NCBI RefSeq assembly: GCF_010183535.1
Contig: NC_071333.1
Span: 14,444,587-14,508,586, forward strand
Source: Caenorhabditis remanei
Taxonomy: Eukaryota; Nematoda; Chromadorea; Rhabditida; Rhabditidae
Direction of reading: 5' to 3'
DNA: 64,000 bases
Made by a program: the position numbers and the translations under genes. The notes under the pieces are model-generated. The model was not told the DNA's origin. It ran no database searches and saw nothing but the letters and a program-made list of their open reading frames with translations. This document shows, piece by piece, positions 9,801 through 21,342 of this stretch; position 1 is the stretch's first letter, and the number at the start of each line of letters is the position of its first letter.

Positions 9801-12800
9801 TCACTTTCTCATTCTACAATACTTCTTCCTGACGACGACGGTCATCAGCAGCACGACGTCTCTCCTCCAACTCCTTCTCCTCTTGCTCGCGCTCGAGTTT
9901 TCTTCTCTCTTGCTTCTCTTTCAACTTTTTCAATTCTTCCTCCTCTTTCTCTCGCTCGGCACGACGACGTTCTTCGTAATCTTGGAGTTTCGAATGTTGG
10001 TCTTCCTCGTGACGACGTTTCGCTGCCTGAAATGTGATTTGTGGTGTGCAAGGTCGAATGGTTTATCGAATTACCGCCATCGCGCGTTCTCCTTCGGTCA
10101 AACCTTCTTCGTCTTCAGTGAACGACTTGGTTTTTGGTCTGGAATAGAAAATGTTGGGAGTTGTTGGGGAACATATAGATCGGGGGTCAACTTACCGATC
10201 GGATCGAGTAGTTCCAGTTTCGGAAGGGGCATACTCAGGTTCGTCAGCCTCAACCTCTTCTTCGTCGACCTCCTCGACCTCCTCGTCGGTGCTGAAACAT
10301 ACAAAATTAGATTTAAATTAGAAAAATAAATTGAAAATTCTGTACTATCCTCCTTCAACTATGCTCACTCAATCAAACCAACCCTCTACGACGCCATCTA
10401 GGAATCCATCGCATGAGACGTCTTCTAGGTTTCAGACGAGAACGATGTTTTTCAAAGTCAACGCGCTTTAAATCAACTTGGAAGTCTAGCCAATGTCTTC
10501 TCGGCTGCTGCTTCTTGACCACTTTTGCCGCGTTCAACCTGATCGGTTTCACTTCTCTTGACGGTGTTGGGGATCGCATTCTGGGAGCTCTTCGATTGAT
10601 GAATCTGGCTGGTGGACTGGAGCATCGTTCTTTGAATTGTGACTTTAATGCTCGAATTGCGTTGAATGGCGACAGTGCGCGGATGATAGCCTTGGGGCGT
10701 GGAATGTGCATTTGGGAGCTGAATCGCTCGATGAGTAATTTATCTGTTTCTGACAATTCCGCGAAAATTTGTTGTTGTTTTGACTCGTAGTTTTTTGCGG
10801 CTCCTCTAGGCTTCGCGGATAGCGCTAGGGAGCCATGCAAGTTTAAATGCTTCGATGAATTAGCAGGCGGGGGTCTCCTCCTGGGTATGGGTGGGGGATC
10901 CGGTTCAAGTGGACTTACAATTCGTATCCGAGGAAGTGGACTACTTGGAGTCTGTGGTGGACAGAAATCCGAGTAGGGAGCACTTGGCTCCTCTTTTATG
11001 GGTGTTGGTTTTCTACGAATTGCTCCAGCTCTCCGAAGTGTAGATGGTGGTTGAACTGACTGCTTTTCTTTGGGTTGAACCAAAAACCCTCCAATAATAG
11101 GAACCCGTTTCAAACCATTTTTCACACCCATAATGTCCTCAAACATCTCAGCGTTGCTTTGTAAGAAGTACTCTGGAATCTTGAGTCGGTTGACTTTTCG
11201 AATTTCCTTCTCTTCTTTTTCAAGCTCCACTGTGAATGCTCTGTTGAGCCTTCCAATTTTCGGTTTCGGAATCTCTTGAGTTTTGGTCCTTCTTGGTGGA
11301 GGTCTCATTTCAAAGACACTGATGTCCTTACGAACATAAATGACACGTGGCGGTGAAGGCAGAATAATCTGAGCCGAACAATCTTTTGGTGCTCGTTCCG
11401 TCATCCGTAAATTGAGGCGTACATTCTTCTCGGCAAAGTTATCTTTAGCCAGTTGATTATAAAAACTGCAATGTTGAATTGAGATCTCAGCTGTACTCGG
11501 AATGACATCCATCTTCTTCCGTTTCAGGCTTGCCAACACGTTTTTCTGCTGCACCTTCACATTTTCATCATACGTTTTTCGTCGCTTTGGCAAGGTTGGC
11601 TTACACAACGATCTCACATCCCCAACGCTGAAACTGGCGCTGACTGATAGAGATGGTCTGGGTTGTTCCAATAATTTCACAATATCTTCTTTCGTATTAG
11701 TGTCGCCAGCTCGAAGTGTTTTGGTGCATTTGCTTATTGCTTCTCTCAGTTTTGGAATTATCTTCTCTGGAGTCTTCTTCAGGTCTTCACGTGCATTTTT
11801 CAAAACTTTTGGAGTAGGAGCTGCTGGCAATGTGATGGAAACAGATTCCTTCGTATCAGATCGAAAAGTGGCTCGAGTATCGCAAATACTGGTTTTCTTT
11901 TTCTTGTTAGTTGCATTTAGATCCTTTGCCTTGGTTACTGAAAGTCGACAAGAATCCGGAGCAGAAGATGTGTGAAGTGATTTAGAAGCTTTCTCGTTTC
12001 TCGACTTCTTGTCAAGATTGAAATCCACATTTTTCAGCTTCTCACTGTAGAACACTTTCTCCTTCACTTTCGGCGAATAACTGTGAACAATTTGAATATC
12101 TTCTTCTTCTCGTTCAAATGAAAAGTGATCCGTTGAATCAACTGTCGGTGGTTCTGGTTCTGCTGGTGGAGCTGCTTCTGCATTACTCCGATCGCTGTCA
12201 TTGTCGGTTGATAGGCCGGAATCACTTGAACTGCTGGGTGTACGCACCCGTCGGTATCGTTCCTCCCGAATGATCGGAATCTCTTCCCACGCTCTCAAGT
12301 ACTTTCGCTCATCCTCTCCGCTCAATCCACGTGATCGAAGTAAGTCATCGACCCGATTATGTGCTGATATCAAGCGTTGCATATACTCGTTTTGAGCTAC
12401 ATCTTGCGAATCGGGCATATTCTGGCGACCTCCATCTCTTCCGAAAAGCGATGAAGACGTTGAAGGTTGATCACGATTGAACGGTGAAAAGGGTGATGAA
12501 GCAGATCCAAATTGTCCTGCTTCAAGGGATTGGCGGCGTTGACCAAGTGATGATGGCCCACAGTCTGGCTCTAACTGCTGTTGTCTGCGCTGTTTGAAGT
12601 ATTGGGAAGTGGAACTCTCACCTACTGATGTCTTACGCGTCCCATTACCGTACCTTTCGAGCAACCCGATCGTTTGCTCATCACGCGTCACTCTACTACT
12701 GATCGGTGCTTCTTGTGGCCTACCAGCTAAACTACTTGACCTATTCGGATAAAGTCGCCCTGGCAACGATTCACGGTTTGAAGAATCTCGCTGAAACGGA

Positions 12801-12997
12801 CTACCGTAGTCCGGCGCAGCTCGAGACGTCAAACCATGTGAACTGGTTGCCGATGATCTACGGAAACCTAATTGTGATGAAGAGCTACTATAAGACAGCG
12901 GGCTAGAGGCGGATGACGGGTTAAGCGTGGAGGAGGAAGAATACGATGATGTGAAACTGGAACGCATAACCCACTATTGTTCTTCCTCGTCGGACAT
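6845..12997 (-). CDS. tnt-3: Troponin T (thin-filament regulator), multi-exon
   Basis: Troponin T anchors the troponin complex to tropomyosin and passes the calcium signal in muscle. Exons in coding order: 12997-12975, 10291-10196, 10138-10075, 10026-9823, 9772-9669, 9618-9510, 9204-9049, 8998-8903, then 7238-7161 or 7138-7058, then 7006-6932 and 6880-6845. All phases fit, giving 346 or 347 residues. It has an acidic N-terminus (MSDEEEQY), then a long charged helix rich in Arg, Lys and Glu (about residues 60-165), the block FTIAKKSGQNDKFGNI (about 165-180), a second heptad region with LHQRICKLETEKYDLEKRHE, and a Pro-rich C-terminus closing on an acidic tail. The start follows a TTTTCAG acceptor 15 bp upstream, typical of trans-splicing. 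The exon 1 donor (TA|GTGGGT) is weak. The symbol follows synteny with sem-5 and dct-1; mup-2 and the other tnt genes are paralogues. Confidence 0.88.
7058..7138 (-). CDS. tnt-3: tnt-3 alternative exon, distal copy
   Basis: 81 nt, phase 0 at both ends, acceptor TTGTTTTCAG and donor GTATGTG. It encodes 27 residues beginning PKVQIVSKYDRQ and ending RSVFDK. It is homologous to the exon just upstream (7238-7161). Because both are multiples of three, either or both could be spliced in. Confidence 0.75.
7161..7238 (-). CDS. tnt-3: tnt-3 alternative exon, proximal copy
   Basis: 78 nt, phase 0 at both ends, acceptor AAATTTGCAG and donor GTAAGAT. It encodes 26 residues beginning PKQLIASKFERQ and ending RALFTK, aligned with the neighbouring exon. 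Only 22 bp of intron separate the two copies. That is too short for the worm spliceosome, which would enforce mutually exclusive use. Confidence 0.75.
7284..8869. mobile_element. 1.59-kb Tc1/mariner-type foldback element in a tnt-3 intron
   Basis: The element starts CAGTACCGGACAAAAAGATA and ends with the inverse complement, flanked by TA on each side (7282-7283 and 8870-8871). These ends closely resemble the Tc1 terminal repeat as I remember it (CAGTGCTGGCCAAAAAGATA). The arms, about 7284-7920 and 8235-8869, are near-perfect inverted copies some 630 bp long around a roughly 315-bp loop. No transposase is visible. Matching short frames on opposite strands in the two arms are products of this symmetry and not proteins. 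Confidence 0.85.
10373..12967 (-). CDS. tnt-3: 864-codon ORF in tnt-3 intron 1; possible giant alternative N-terminus
   Basis: One uninterrupted frame of 864 codons starts at an ATG eight bases downstream of the short exon 1 donor. The protein begins with a Ser-rich tract (MRSSFTSSYSSSS) and is low in hydrophobic stretches. It has basic and Pro-rich patches (PPPIPRRRPPP near residue 690, RSPTPSREVKPIR near 810) and ends with a very basic tail (RRRLMRWIPRWRRRG). It reads as largely disordered; I see no catalytic domain. Just before its stop a GG|GTTGGT donor at 10382 lies in phase 2, the phase needed to join the troponin T acceptor at 10291. Splicing would give a protein of about 1,200 residues. 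Alternatively it is an independent nested gene. The 5' leader is shared with the short form, which leaves MSDEEEQ-stop as a seven-codon upstream ORF. Confidence 0.7.
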   Translation of the reverse strand: MRSSFTSSYSSSSTLNPSSASSPLSYSSSSSQLGFRRSSATSSHGLTSRAAPDYGSPFQRDSSNRESLPGRLYPNRSSSLAGRPQEAPISSRVTRDEQTIGLLERYGNGTRKTSVGESSTSQYFKQRRQQQLEPDCGPSSLGQRRQSLEAGQFGSASSPFSPFNRDQPSTSSSLFGRDGGRQNMPDSQDVAQNEYMQRLISAHNRVDDLLRSRGLSGEDERKYLRAWEEIPIIREERYRRVRTPSSSSDSGLSTDNDSDRSNAEAAPPAEPEPPTVDSTDHFSFEREEEDIQIVHSYSPKVKEKVFYSEKLKNVDFNLDKKSRNEKASKSLHTSSAPDSCRLSVTKAKDLNATNKKKKTSICDTRATFRSDTKESVSITLPAAPTPKVLKNAREDLKKTPEKIIPKLREAISKCTKTLRAGDTNTKEDIVKLLEQPRPSLSVSASFSVGDVRSLCKPTLPKRRKTYDENVKVQQKNVLASLKRKKMDVIPSTAEISIQHCSFYNQLAKDNFAEKNVRLNLRMTERAPKDCSAQIILPSPPRVIYVRKDISVFEMRPPPRRTKTQEIPKPKIGRLNRAFTVELEKEEKEIRKVNRLKIPEYFLQSNAEMFEDIMGVKNGLKRVPIIGGFLVQPKEKQSVQPPSTLRRAGAIRRKPTPIKEEPSAPYSDFCPPQTPSSPLPRIRIVSPLEPDPPPIPRRRPPPANSSKHLNLHGSLALSAKPRGAAKNYESKQQQIFAELSETDKLLIERFSSQMHIPRPKAIIRALSPFNAIRALKSQFKERCSSPPARFINRRAPRMRSPTPSREVKPIRLNAAKVVKKQQPRRHWLDFQVDLKRVDFEKHRSRLKPRRRLMRWIPRWRRRGLV

Positions 12998-13011
12998 AGT
13001 AGAGTGGCGCA

Positions 13012-16000
13012 GCTGAAAAGTTTGCATTGAATTACACTCAATTTTTTGATATTTCCTTATTTTCTTAATCTATTCTCATGGGGGGACTAAATATGGGGGA
13101 CCCTTTGTTCTTAATCTCAAACACCTCAGCGTAGCAACAGTACACCAGACAGCCGAAACTGAAAATTCCAATTATTGAATACTTAGAGTAAGACAATACA
13201 GGAAAAGAGAATAAGAAGAAAACTGTTAGGCAATTAGAGATTAGAGCATAATAGTAAGTGAATTTTATAATTTTGATCTACGGGATAAAACTCTACAGGC
13301 TGTCTGGCTCGGTTTGTAATATTCTATTGTTCAACTAAAATGACTAAAATTAAACCCCCACCCAATTTTTAACATGATAAAGTCTCAAAAATTTACCTTG
13401 GCAGAAGAGTAGCTAGTAAGTTGAAACAATAGGCGAATGAGAATCTATCGACGGATTAAAAGTGGGTGGAGGGGAGAATAGTGTGATAGTCACTTGCGCG
13501 GTTTATCATTACACACCGAGCCAGATATCGCGCTGTTGATTCGAGTTGGCCCCCATTATTTAATAGAAAGATAGTGAGAACCAAGGAGAGGATATGAATG
13601 AGAAATCAAATAGAGCCACCCGATAGTTGTGAGTAGAAAGTGTGAATAAAGTGAGAAATCGGCAGAAATCGACAGAAATGAAAAGGAAATCAACAGAGTT
13701 TTGAGTTTTACGGCCACTTTTGTATTTGCTCACTCGAAAAATGGCAAAGGAATCTGAGCCGCCGTTGTCTAGAACGCTTCAAGGCGTGGGTGAGAGAAGT
13801 AACCCTTTTGATAAGATAGGGACTTTTTGTTAAAAACAAGTAAGCGTCAGTTGATGGGTACAGAATTTCAACACCCAAGGTTTTTTGTGTCCGGCAGATC
13901 TCGAACAATCATGATCAAAACAAATTTCCTTCTTCCAGCTCATCTCCAGTCACCCACACATCACATTGACGTCTTTGTTTCCTTCCGTCCACTTTTTAAC
14001 ACCGAGAGAGGGCTCCCATCTCAACTCATTTTTCTACGACCAACAGATGTCTCAGCTCGATTAAAGCTCACACCAACTGTTCGGTCCCAACGGGTAAATG
14101 GTTTGCAAAACTAAAGGTGAACATCCGAGGGCTCACAACAGTTGGAGAGATTTGAGACGACCGATGATGTTGGGATAACGAAGGGGATAGACAAGGGGGA
14201 TTCAGTCTGGCGGTCAAAAGATGAAAATAGAATGGGAAATTTGAAAAACATCTTTTGGTATGGAGTTTCCTTTAAAAACCTGAAGTTTTGGAACAAAATA
14301 GATAAAGTTGTATAGTTCCATACGAGAAATTTCAATGTTAACAATTTCTGATGTACTATTCGTCATATATCCCACAAAGTGAAGGACTGAGTGTACTTCA
14401 CATATAAAAAAGATCCACCTTATCTTCCTTCAGCAAATATCACGATATCATATTGGCAAGCGGATATCAAAACGAAGCGAGGATACCAAAAAAAGTATTC
14501 AAGGATAAAAAAAGTCATTTTTGTATTTTTCTAAGCCATTCTAGAAGGAACAATCTAGACCACCCTTGAGATAACCCGTGTTCCTTGCAAACAACCCAAT
14601 CGGAAAGTGCTCAAATTCGCACTTTTTGTCAGGCTTCTACAGATCTGTACATAGGACCGACGTATGCTTTTTTCAAGTGGATCCACTTTTGTCTGGTGAG
14701 AGTCGTCGCGTTTTTCAGTGAAAAATGATGATTTTTGAACGTTTCTCACGTAGAACGGTACTCTGATGGGGGAATGCTCTGGGTAGGTTTTACAGTGTTT
14801 CGAAATGTTGTAGTTTGAGGTTACAAATAGTTTGGAAGGTAAGCAGTAAAAAAAAATTAGGATGTGGAAGACGAAGAGTAAATTTGGAATAAATTTTCAG
14901 ATTATATAACTATTTCAAGTTGATTTATAAAAACAAAAACATAAATTTAAGTGGCTAAAGTTGCCAGACCACTTATAAAACATTCCATTCAATTTTTATC
15001 AAAATAAAGCTGCGATATAAAAATGAATTCATGTTAGCTGCTAGAATAAATAACAAATAATGTGAAACACCACTCTTCAAGAAATTTTGATATGAAAATA
15101 AAGTGGAGGTAACTCTAAAATTAAATTTTTGACGAGGAACTCTGCCACTAGATAAAAACGGAAAGAGATTCAGGCTGCCATCATGATGATAATCGTCAAA
15201 GTGTAAAAACAAGTGAAAAAACGTGGCCAACCTTTTACCCGCTTCTTTATAACCTTTAAACTACCAGCAAGTATGAATGTACGAGAAGATAGAATATACG
15301 AACAGATAAGAAAAACGAAAGGTTAAAGTAACCCGAGACACTGAACCCGGCCAGAAAAAATGACAAGAAGTTGAAGGGGGGCTATGAAAGTTTTTTGCAG
15401 TGAAAACATGTCGATTTGTACCGAAAGACGCACACTGAGTTCTTCATCGACAGACGCAACAGGGGTGACCAGTTGCTCAAAAGAAAAATGAGAAAAAGTG
15501 GGTGAAAGGGACACCTCAAAACTATACTAATTACACTATTTTCATCAGTTTTCACCTGATTTTTCGGTTTCCGAAAAGTACGAATTTTACACACCGGGAT
15601 TACGTGTAGTATGATTTTTGTGACGTTGAGAATATAGAAAGTATAAGATTTCAAAGAAAGTTTTTGGCGGGATTTTTTTTAGGTCGCGATGTTGGAAAGG
15701 TATGAATTAAAGCTGAAAATTTTAAATACTCTAAAACATAAGAATTTTCCTTATAAAATTTGAAAGAGATTTCCTCTACACATTAACTTCACACACGAGC
15801 GTATGACGTAGTGGATTGCGGCAAAAGTCAAAAGTCAAAATGAAATGACAGTAGAATGAGAGGAATACTTTTTTTGAGGTGGAATCATAAAAAGACTGTT
15901 GAACACAACGAATCCGCAACAAACTAAAAAAAATAGTGGATCAGTCAACATAGCCAACCTACAACATTGAATGTCAGTGAACATTGCAGTCATTGAAAAG

Positions 16001-19000
16001 GTAAAAACTTGTAGATCTAACGTCAAGCTCAAGTATATCACATAGAGGAGAAGATGAGTGGGAGTTGAGAAAACAGTGCGCACTGTAAAGAGAGAACGAG
16101 TATGAGTAGACTGCTCGCCCCGAGAAAAGTAATCAGTTTGTTTCGAGAGGACCCGTGGCTCTGCTCCTCCATTCGGTCTTCTCTCAGACTCGGATTTTCC
16201 CAATTTTTCGGAACTCGACTGTTTACCAACTTGCAAAAGTTCGCATCATGATTTTTTAGTTTTATATTGAATATTGAAAAGAAATGATATGTAACTCCAA
16301 GACAAAGTTGTTGGTCAAAAAAAAAAAGTGAATCTTCTAAAGAAATCGGAAAGAAAAACGTCGATTCTTCTGAGACAAACTGGATAGGTGAGTGAAGATT
16401 GAAGAAGAATCGGGAGCCGGGAGCCGGGGTCAATGTGAGCACACTTATCCAACACATGACGATCTTTACGATTCCCTCTGTTTTTCGTATTGAATCAAGG
16501 GAGTTTTGAATTGTGTAACCGATGGAACATCACGAAATGATTTTATGAAAGGACAGTTGGGTTTTTCGGTGGATGATTATCACATTTGTTAAGATGAATA
16601 CGTTATTTTCAAAATCACACACAATTTGAAAAATTCCTTAATACTGCTCATTTTTTCGGTAAGACTTCGTTTTCACCTTCCCCAAGTAAGACGGTCATTT
16701 TTCTCTTTTCAATCTACGTCATCAAATCTCCAGCAGCCGCCGCCCTTGCTCTTTGACACTTTGCACAAGTATTTCGAGGAACACAGTTGAATAAACGCAG
16801 TTGACAGTCGGACTACAGCTCCTCGATACCCAATCAAACATTGCAGTAACATTAGAAAAAGTTGAGAACAACAAAGTTCGCAATGAAAAATACGAAAACA
16901 CGTAATTCACCCGGCTGGAATGTCATTAAATTAAAAATCTATTTTTCGAATTTTTAATGATGTTGTTTTCTTCGTTTGTTCCCTTGGCCATGTGGAAAAA
17001 AATAATGAGAGGGTCGGTCAGTGCCTTAGGTCACAATATGTTCTGCGGTTCTTAATACCGAGCATTCGAAAACATCTGCCATGCTCGGTGTAGGGTTTCT
17101 ACTTGAAACAACGAGGATTAAGAAGGTTGGACGACGGAAGGTCTTACATTACCACAATTTCTGCTCTCCTTACATTGGAACAGAAAGGTATTGCAGTTGT
17201 GCTAACAAAAAAAGAAAGCTGAAGTTCCGTTCCACAAAGCGTCCCTATTATCCAACAAAGTTCTCACAACTCGCAAGTTAGGAGAGGCAACGCTCATTAT
17301 TCTTCTTCGGATGAAGCCCATAGCGAGTCTCTGGCAATTGCCATCTCTCAATAAGACAGAGTGTCCATTCCACAGCTACATACGCATCCAATTTTAAACA
17401 TCAGCTGATTCTCTCCCACGCTGCGTCTCGCCACGCTCTATGCTTTTCCTGCGCTCTTTTCACTCTGCGTCTCAGCGGTCATGTGCACTTTCATGCAGTC
17501 TCACATGATTTACCACGTATTCCTTTCTGTCTCGACGTGCTAGCCACCGGACCACCAAACACCCTTCTCCTCATCCACCCCGTCTTTCACCCACCCAACC
17601 ACCATCGATTCTTGTTCTGCACCCTCGTTTCGCATTCTTAGCGTTCCTCTCCTCGCCGTCTCATTTTGGTAAATACGTGCTGGTCATACGACTAACAATG
17701 TGGAGAGAAAAAGAGCCCTGTGACTTTTCTGTTTTTCTATCACTAGAATCTAGGAAGAAATGATTCAGAAGCATGTGCGTGTCTGTTTTTCCCTTATTTT
17801 ATTAGCTAGATCTTCATTTTTCTTGAAATATCTTTTTTTTTTTGAAAATCTTGAAAGAAGCCAATTGAGACTGTTCTAAGATATTCAGTCACCCTTTACA
17901 TCAAATGATGTTTTATACTATCTGCAACCGTTCTTGTTTTGTCTGACTGAATTCGAACTTGTATCTTATAACAAACCGTACTTCGATCATGTACATAAGA
18001 ACATAAAGTCTTATCGTTCACAAAACACCAAGCATATACCTTATCATCTTATTTTCCAAAGAACAGCACATGATAATTGTCTGTATCTTTTGTCCATCTT
18101 GATCTCCTTCTAGTTTCTGCTAGATTTCACCTTTTTAATTAATTTTTAATTAAAACATGACACCGGAAGTATTGTTCTACGTGCAATAAGTAGGATGTTC
18201 ATGTGAACATCATGATTGCATCACATTCCTTCTTTCTTTCTCAACGCCTTAATAAATTGGTGGTGAGATCGACCCAATTAGACGTTTACTATCAAACATC
18301 AGGGTTGCTTTCCTACCAATTTGATTCACAACGATTTGCAAAACTTTGTGAGGCGTATCATGTGAACTTTTTGATTTTTCATGATTGGGACACCTGTCAA
18401 GTCGGTTTTCGATGCAGTCACTGGACGATTTCGTGCTGATTCCACTCCAACATGACATTCCTGTAGATTTTTATCGTATTTCGGTGGTGATTGGTATTAA
18501 AGATAACGTTCGGTACATTTAATGGGTTTTTGGTACTTTTTATGTTTGAAAAAAGCTGAAGCACTGTCACGACGACTGTAACGCAGTGTATGTTTTGTTT
18601 CATGTCTTATTCTCTGTCAGAAATATCAGTTTCTGCCAAATTTGTCAGTTTCCTCATTTCGCACCACCCCGTTTCATCTACATTTTCATCTTTTCCTTCG
18701 TCAGAAACAATATCTGGTTCGTTGACAATACGGTCACATGTACTACGGCAAGAGAGAAAATACGAGGAAATGAAAAGAGAGAGTCTCTGTTTGTGGTGTA
18801 TCACGCGACATAATAATATGCCTGGCTAGCCGCCAATTCCGCCATTTTCCTCGAATTTTCCCTTCTCAACTTCTCTCCAGTTTATTGCTTTTAAGCCAGC
18901 CAAAACTTTGTTGACTATTCGAATTTAAATAGTTTGTTTATCCTGTGTTCGGATTCTGAAAAATAATGAGAACTTCATTTAAAAACTGGAAAAGTACACA

Positions 19001-20386
19001 TTATTTTATATTTTTCGTTCTAGTTTACTACCAGCCCAATGACCAGACACCTGACTTGAACACAACTTATTTCTCAAACTTTTCCTTTCTTCTTTATCTT
19101 CTTTTTTAACATTTGTTCACCTCAATCGTCATTTATTTCATCAGACCACCCTTAACAGTCACTTATCTTTCTTCCATTTTTTTCGGTGGCGTCATATCAC
19201 GTGAAATAATGAAAACATGTCTGAAAAATGGCGATCACGTTGGGAGCAAGTTTGTGAGTGAGAAATAGTAAAAATTAGTAAAGAAAAAGAGGAAAACGCC
19301 GCGTGAGCACTCGTCTTTCGTCTGTACAACTCTAATTGGCATCATACACATGAGCTCATTCGTATTTTGACATGACTTCAACAGAAAGTAGTTTTCCTCA
19401 AATGTGATATATGTAAATGACAGGTTTCTTTCTTTTAATCCAAAAAACTGAACTTTGCTCTTTCTGATATGACATTGATTTTAGTTTTGCCAATTTTTCT
19501 TATAACTCCAGTTTCACATCGTCCACCAACTATACAAACCAAATTTGATCAGAATACTAAACGCTATTCTAAGTTGGCAGTTATACATATATTTGCTCAC
19601 AAATATATATATTGGCGGTGACATTCGACAAACCAATCCAACCACGTGTGCTATTGAACTAGCTTTCCTCTCACTTTCCACCTCCACCATTTTCGGGAAC
19701 AAAAGGAATGTGCTGTCAACCATGTGCTCGATCTTTCTCTGTCTATCCGCCCTCTTATTTATACTTCTTTGTCCATAATATTTCCCCAATAGTAATCCTA
19801 AGGGTCATCTCGGCCTCTTTTTTCTTTTATACCTCAAGACAGACCCGGAAAACAAAACAGTCGTCCCAACCCGTCCTAGCACTCTACAGCACGCCAGTAC
19901 CTTAGTTTAGATAACAAATACATAAATAAACAAGTAAACACAGAAAGGAAGCTCTGGTTTCGAAATTAGAAAAAGCGAAATGAAAAGTCAGAAATATTTC
20001 ACGTATGTTAGTTTTCTCCACATATTTTTTCTTTCCTTATGCCATAATTTGTTCTGGTCACTTCCAACCCATTATCACACTCAGCTTTATTGGTTTGGGA
20101 GGAAGAGAGCAAACTTCTTATAAACAAACTACACCATCTGCTCTTGTGGATTTAGAATACGCTTGGTGGTCCAATTTGATGAATAAGCGGACATTGAGCC
20201 CACTGCTTTATCCACCTGTCTAAATAGAAGGCTTGTTGCTATAACAACCGTTTCGCTCGTTTCACATATTTCCTTCAGATATCTCGTTATAACTTTTTTT
20301 GAACGTTGTTCCATTCAAACTCTTCTTTTTTTCTCAAAGTACTTCAAACTTACACTTGTACTTTTTCAGGGACCAAACTTTGCACG
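13012..20386. other. 7.4-kb spacer upstream of tnt-3 and dct-1 (divergent)
   Basis: No exon could be supported. The stretch lies between two divergent starts, so it should carry both promoters. The start of the tnt-3 transcript is preceded by TTTTCAG at 13013-13019. A CArG/MEF2-like CTAAATATGG sits at about 13087-13096, some 90 bp upstream of the tnt-3 ATG, which may be chance. Pyrimidine-rich tracts on + between about 17.4 and 17.7 kb are typical of worm upstream regions. Confidence 0.5.
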
Positions 20387-21342
20387 ATGTCCTCATTCCT
20401 GGAGTTTGCAAAACCCAAAATGCTCGATATCAAAAAGAAGATCAATTTCGCCGATATGTCCGGCGAGAAGACCGATGAGTCTTCCACACAACAGCAGCCG
20501 GAGCAGCCGTTGGTTCAACAGACGACGCCGACCGCGAAAGCGACTAACCCGTTTATCACCCCGATGACCGAGAGTACACCTGGTTCGTTTCACTTTTTTA
20601 TTACACACCACCAGACGTAGCGTAACGCCTGGAATCAGGATCACGCCATTGAGATTTTGATCTTCTGTGGCCTGATCTGGTTTTGAAATCAAATCTTTCT
20701 TCATATTCTAACTTCATCCTTTCATTCACTAACTCGTCTTGAAATTTCCCATGTTTTCGAATGCTTCAGGTATGTCAGAATCATGGGTAGAACTGGCACC
20801 TAGTCGTACCAGTCTCTGCAGCAGTGTTGATATCAACATGGTCATTATCGATGAAAAAGACAAAGACTCGAGGTTGAGCCCAGTATCGATTGCTCAATCT
20901 CCACATGTGGAATTCGAGAGTTTGGAACAAGTCAAGTACAAACTAGTCAAAGAAATGTTGCCACCCGGGAAGACAGATTGGATCTGGGATTGGAGCAGTC
21001 GGCCGGAGAACACACCACCAAAGTAAGTTAGCTTTTCAGAAACCTATATAACCAAATTTAATTTTTCTAGAACTGTCAGAATTGTACAATACGGATCCAA
21101 CCTTACCACTCCACCAAACTCACCAGAACCAGAAATGTATCAGTACATGGCATACGAATCAGATTCACTTTTCAACGTCAGAGTGGTCTTTGGTTTTCTA
21201 GTCACCAACATCTTCAGTTTTGTCGTCGGAGCCGCAGTTGGGTATGTTGCACGCTTATATAGTATTAAGAATATTCTATCAATCTCATTCATTTTTTAGA
21301 TTCGCAGTGTGCCGGAAAATAATCAAACATCATCGTCATTAA
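20387..21342 (+). CDS. dct-1: BNIP3/NIX-type mitophagy receptor
   Basis: DCT-1 is a tail-anchored protein of the outer mitochondrial membrane that recruits the autophagy machinery. Exons 20387-20582, 20770-21022, 21071-21241 and 21300-21342 join in phase to give 220 residues, close to the C. elegans length. Visible features: a WVEL core at residues 71-74, the LC3/LGG-1-interacting motif seen at the same place in mammalian BNIP3; the family signature [16 protein letters not shown] (about 136-151); and a single C-terminal membrane helix (about 188-210) with GAAVG as a possible helix-packing motif, followed by a short basic tail ending KHHRH. The start is supported by the acceptor CTTTTTCAG 17 bp upstream. 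The Ser/Thr-rich segment around the interaction motif is a plausible phosphorylation site cluster. Confidence 0.92.

Noticed and set aside
9607..10329. 240-codon + strand ORF
   Set aside because: It is the antisense of the tnt-3 coiled-coil exons; the Leu/Phe/Ser-rich translation is a reflection of Glu/Lys/Arg codons.
10413..11975. Long + strand ORFs (125 and 157 codons)
   Set aside because: Antisense shadows of the 864-codon minus-strand ORF.
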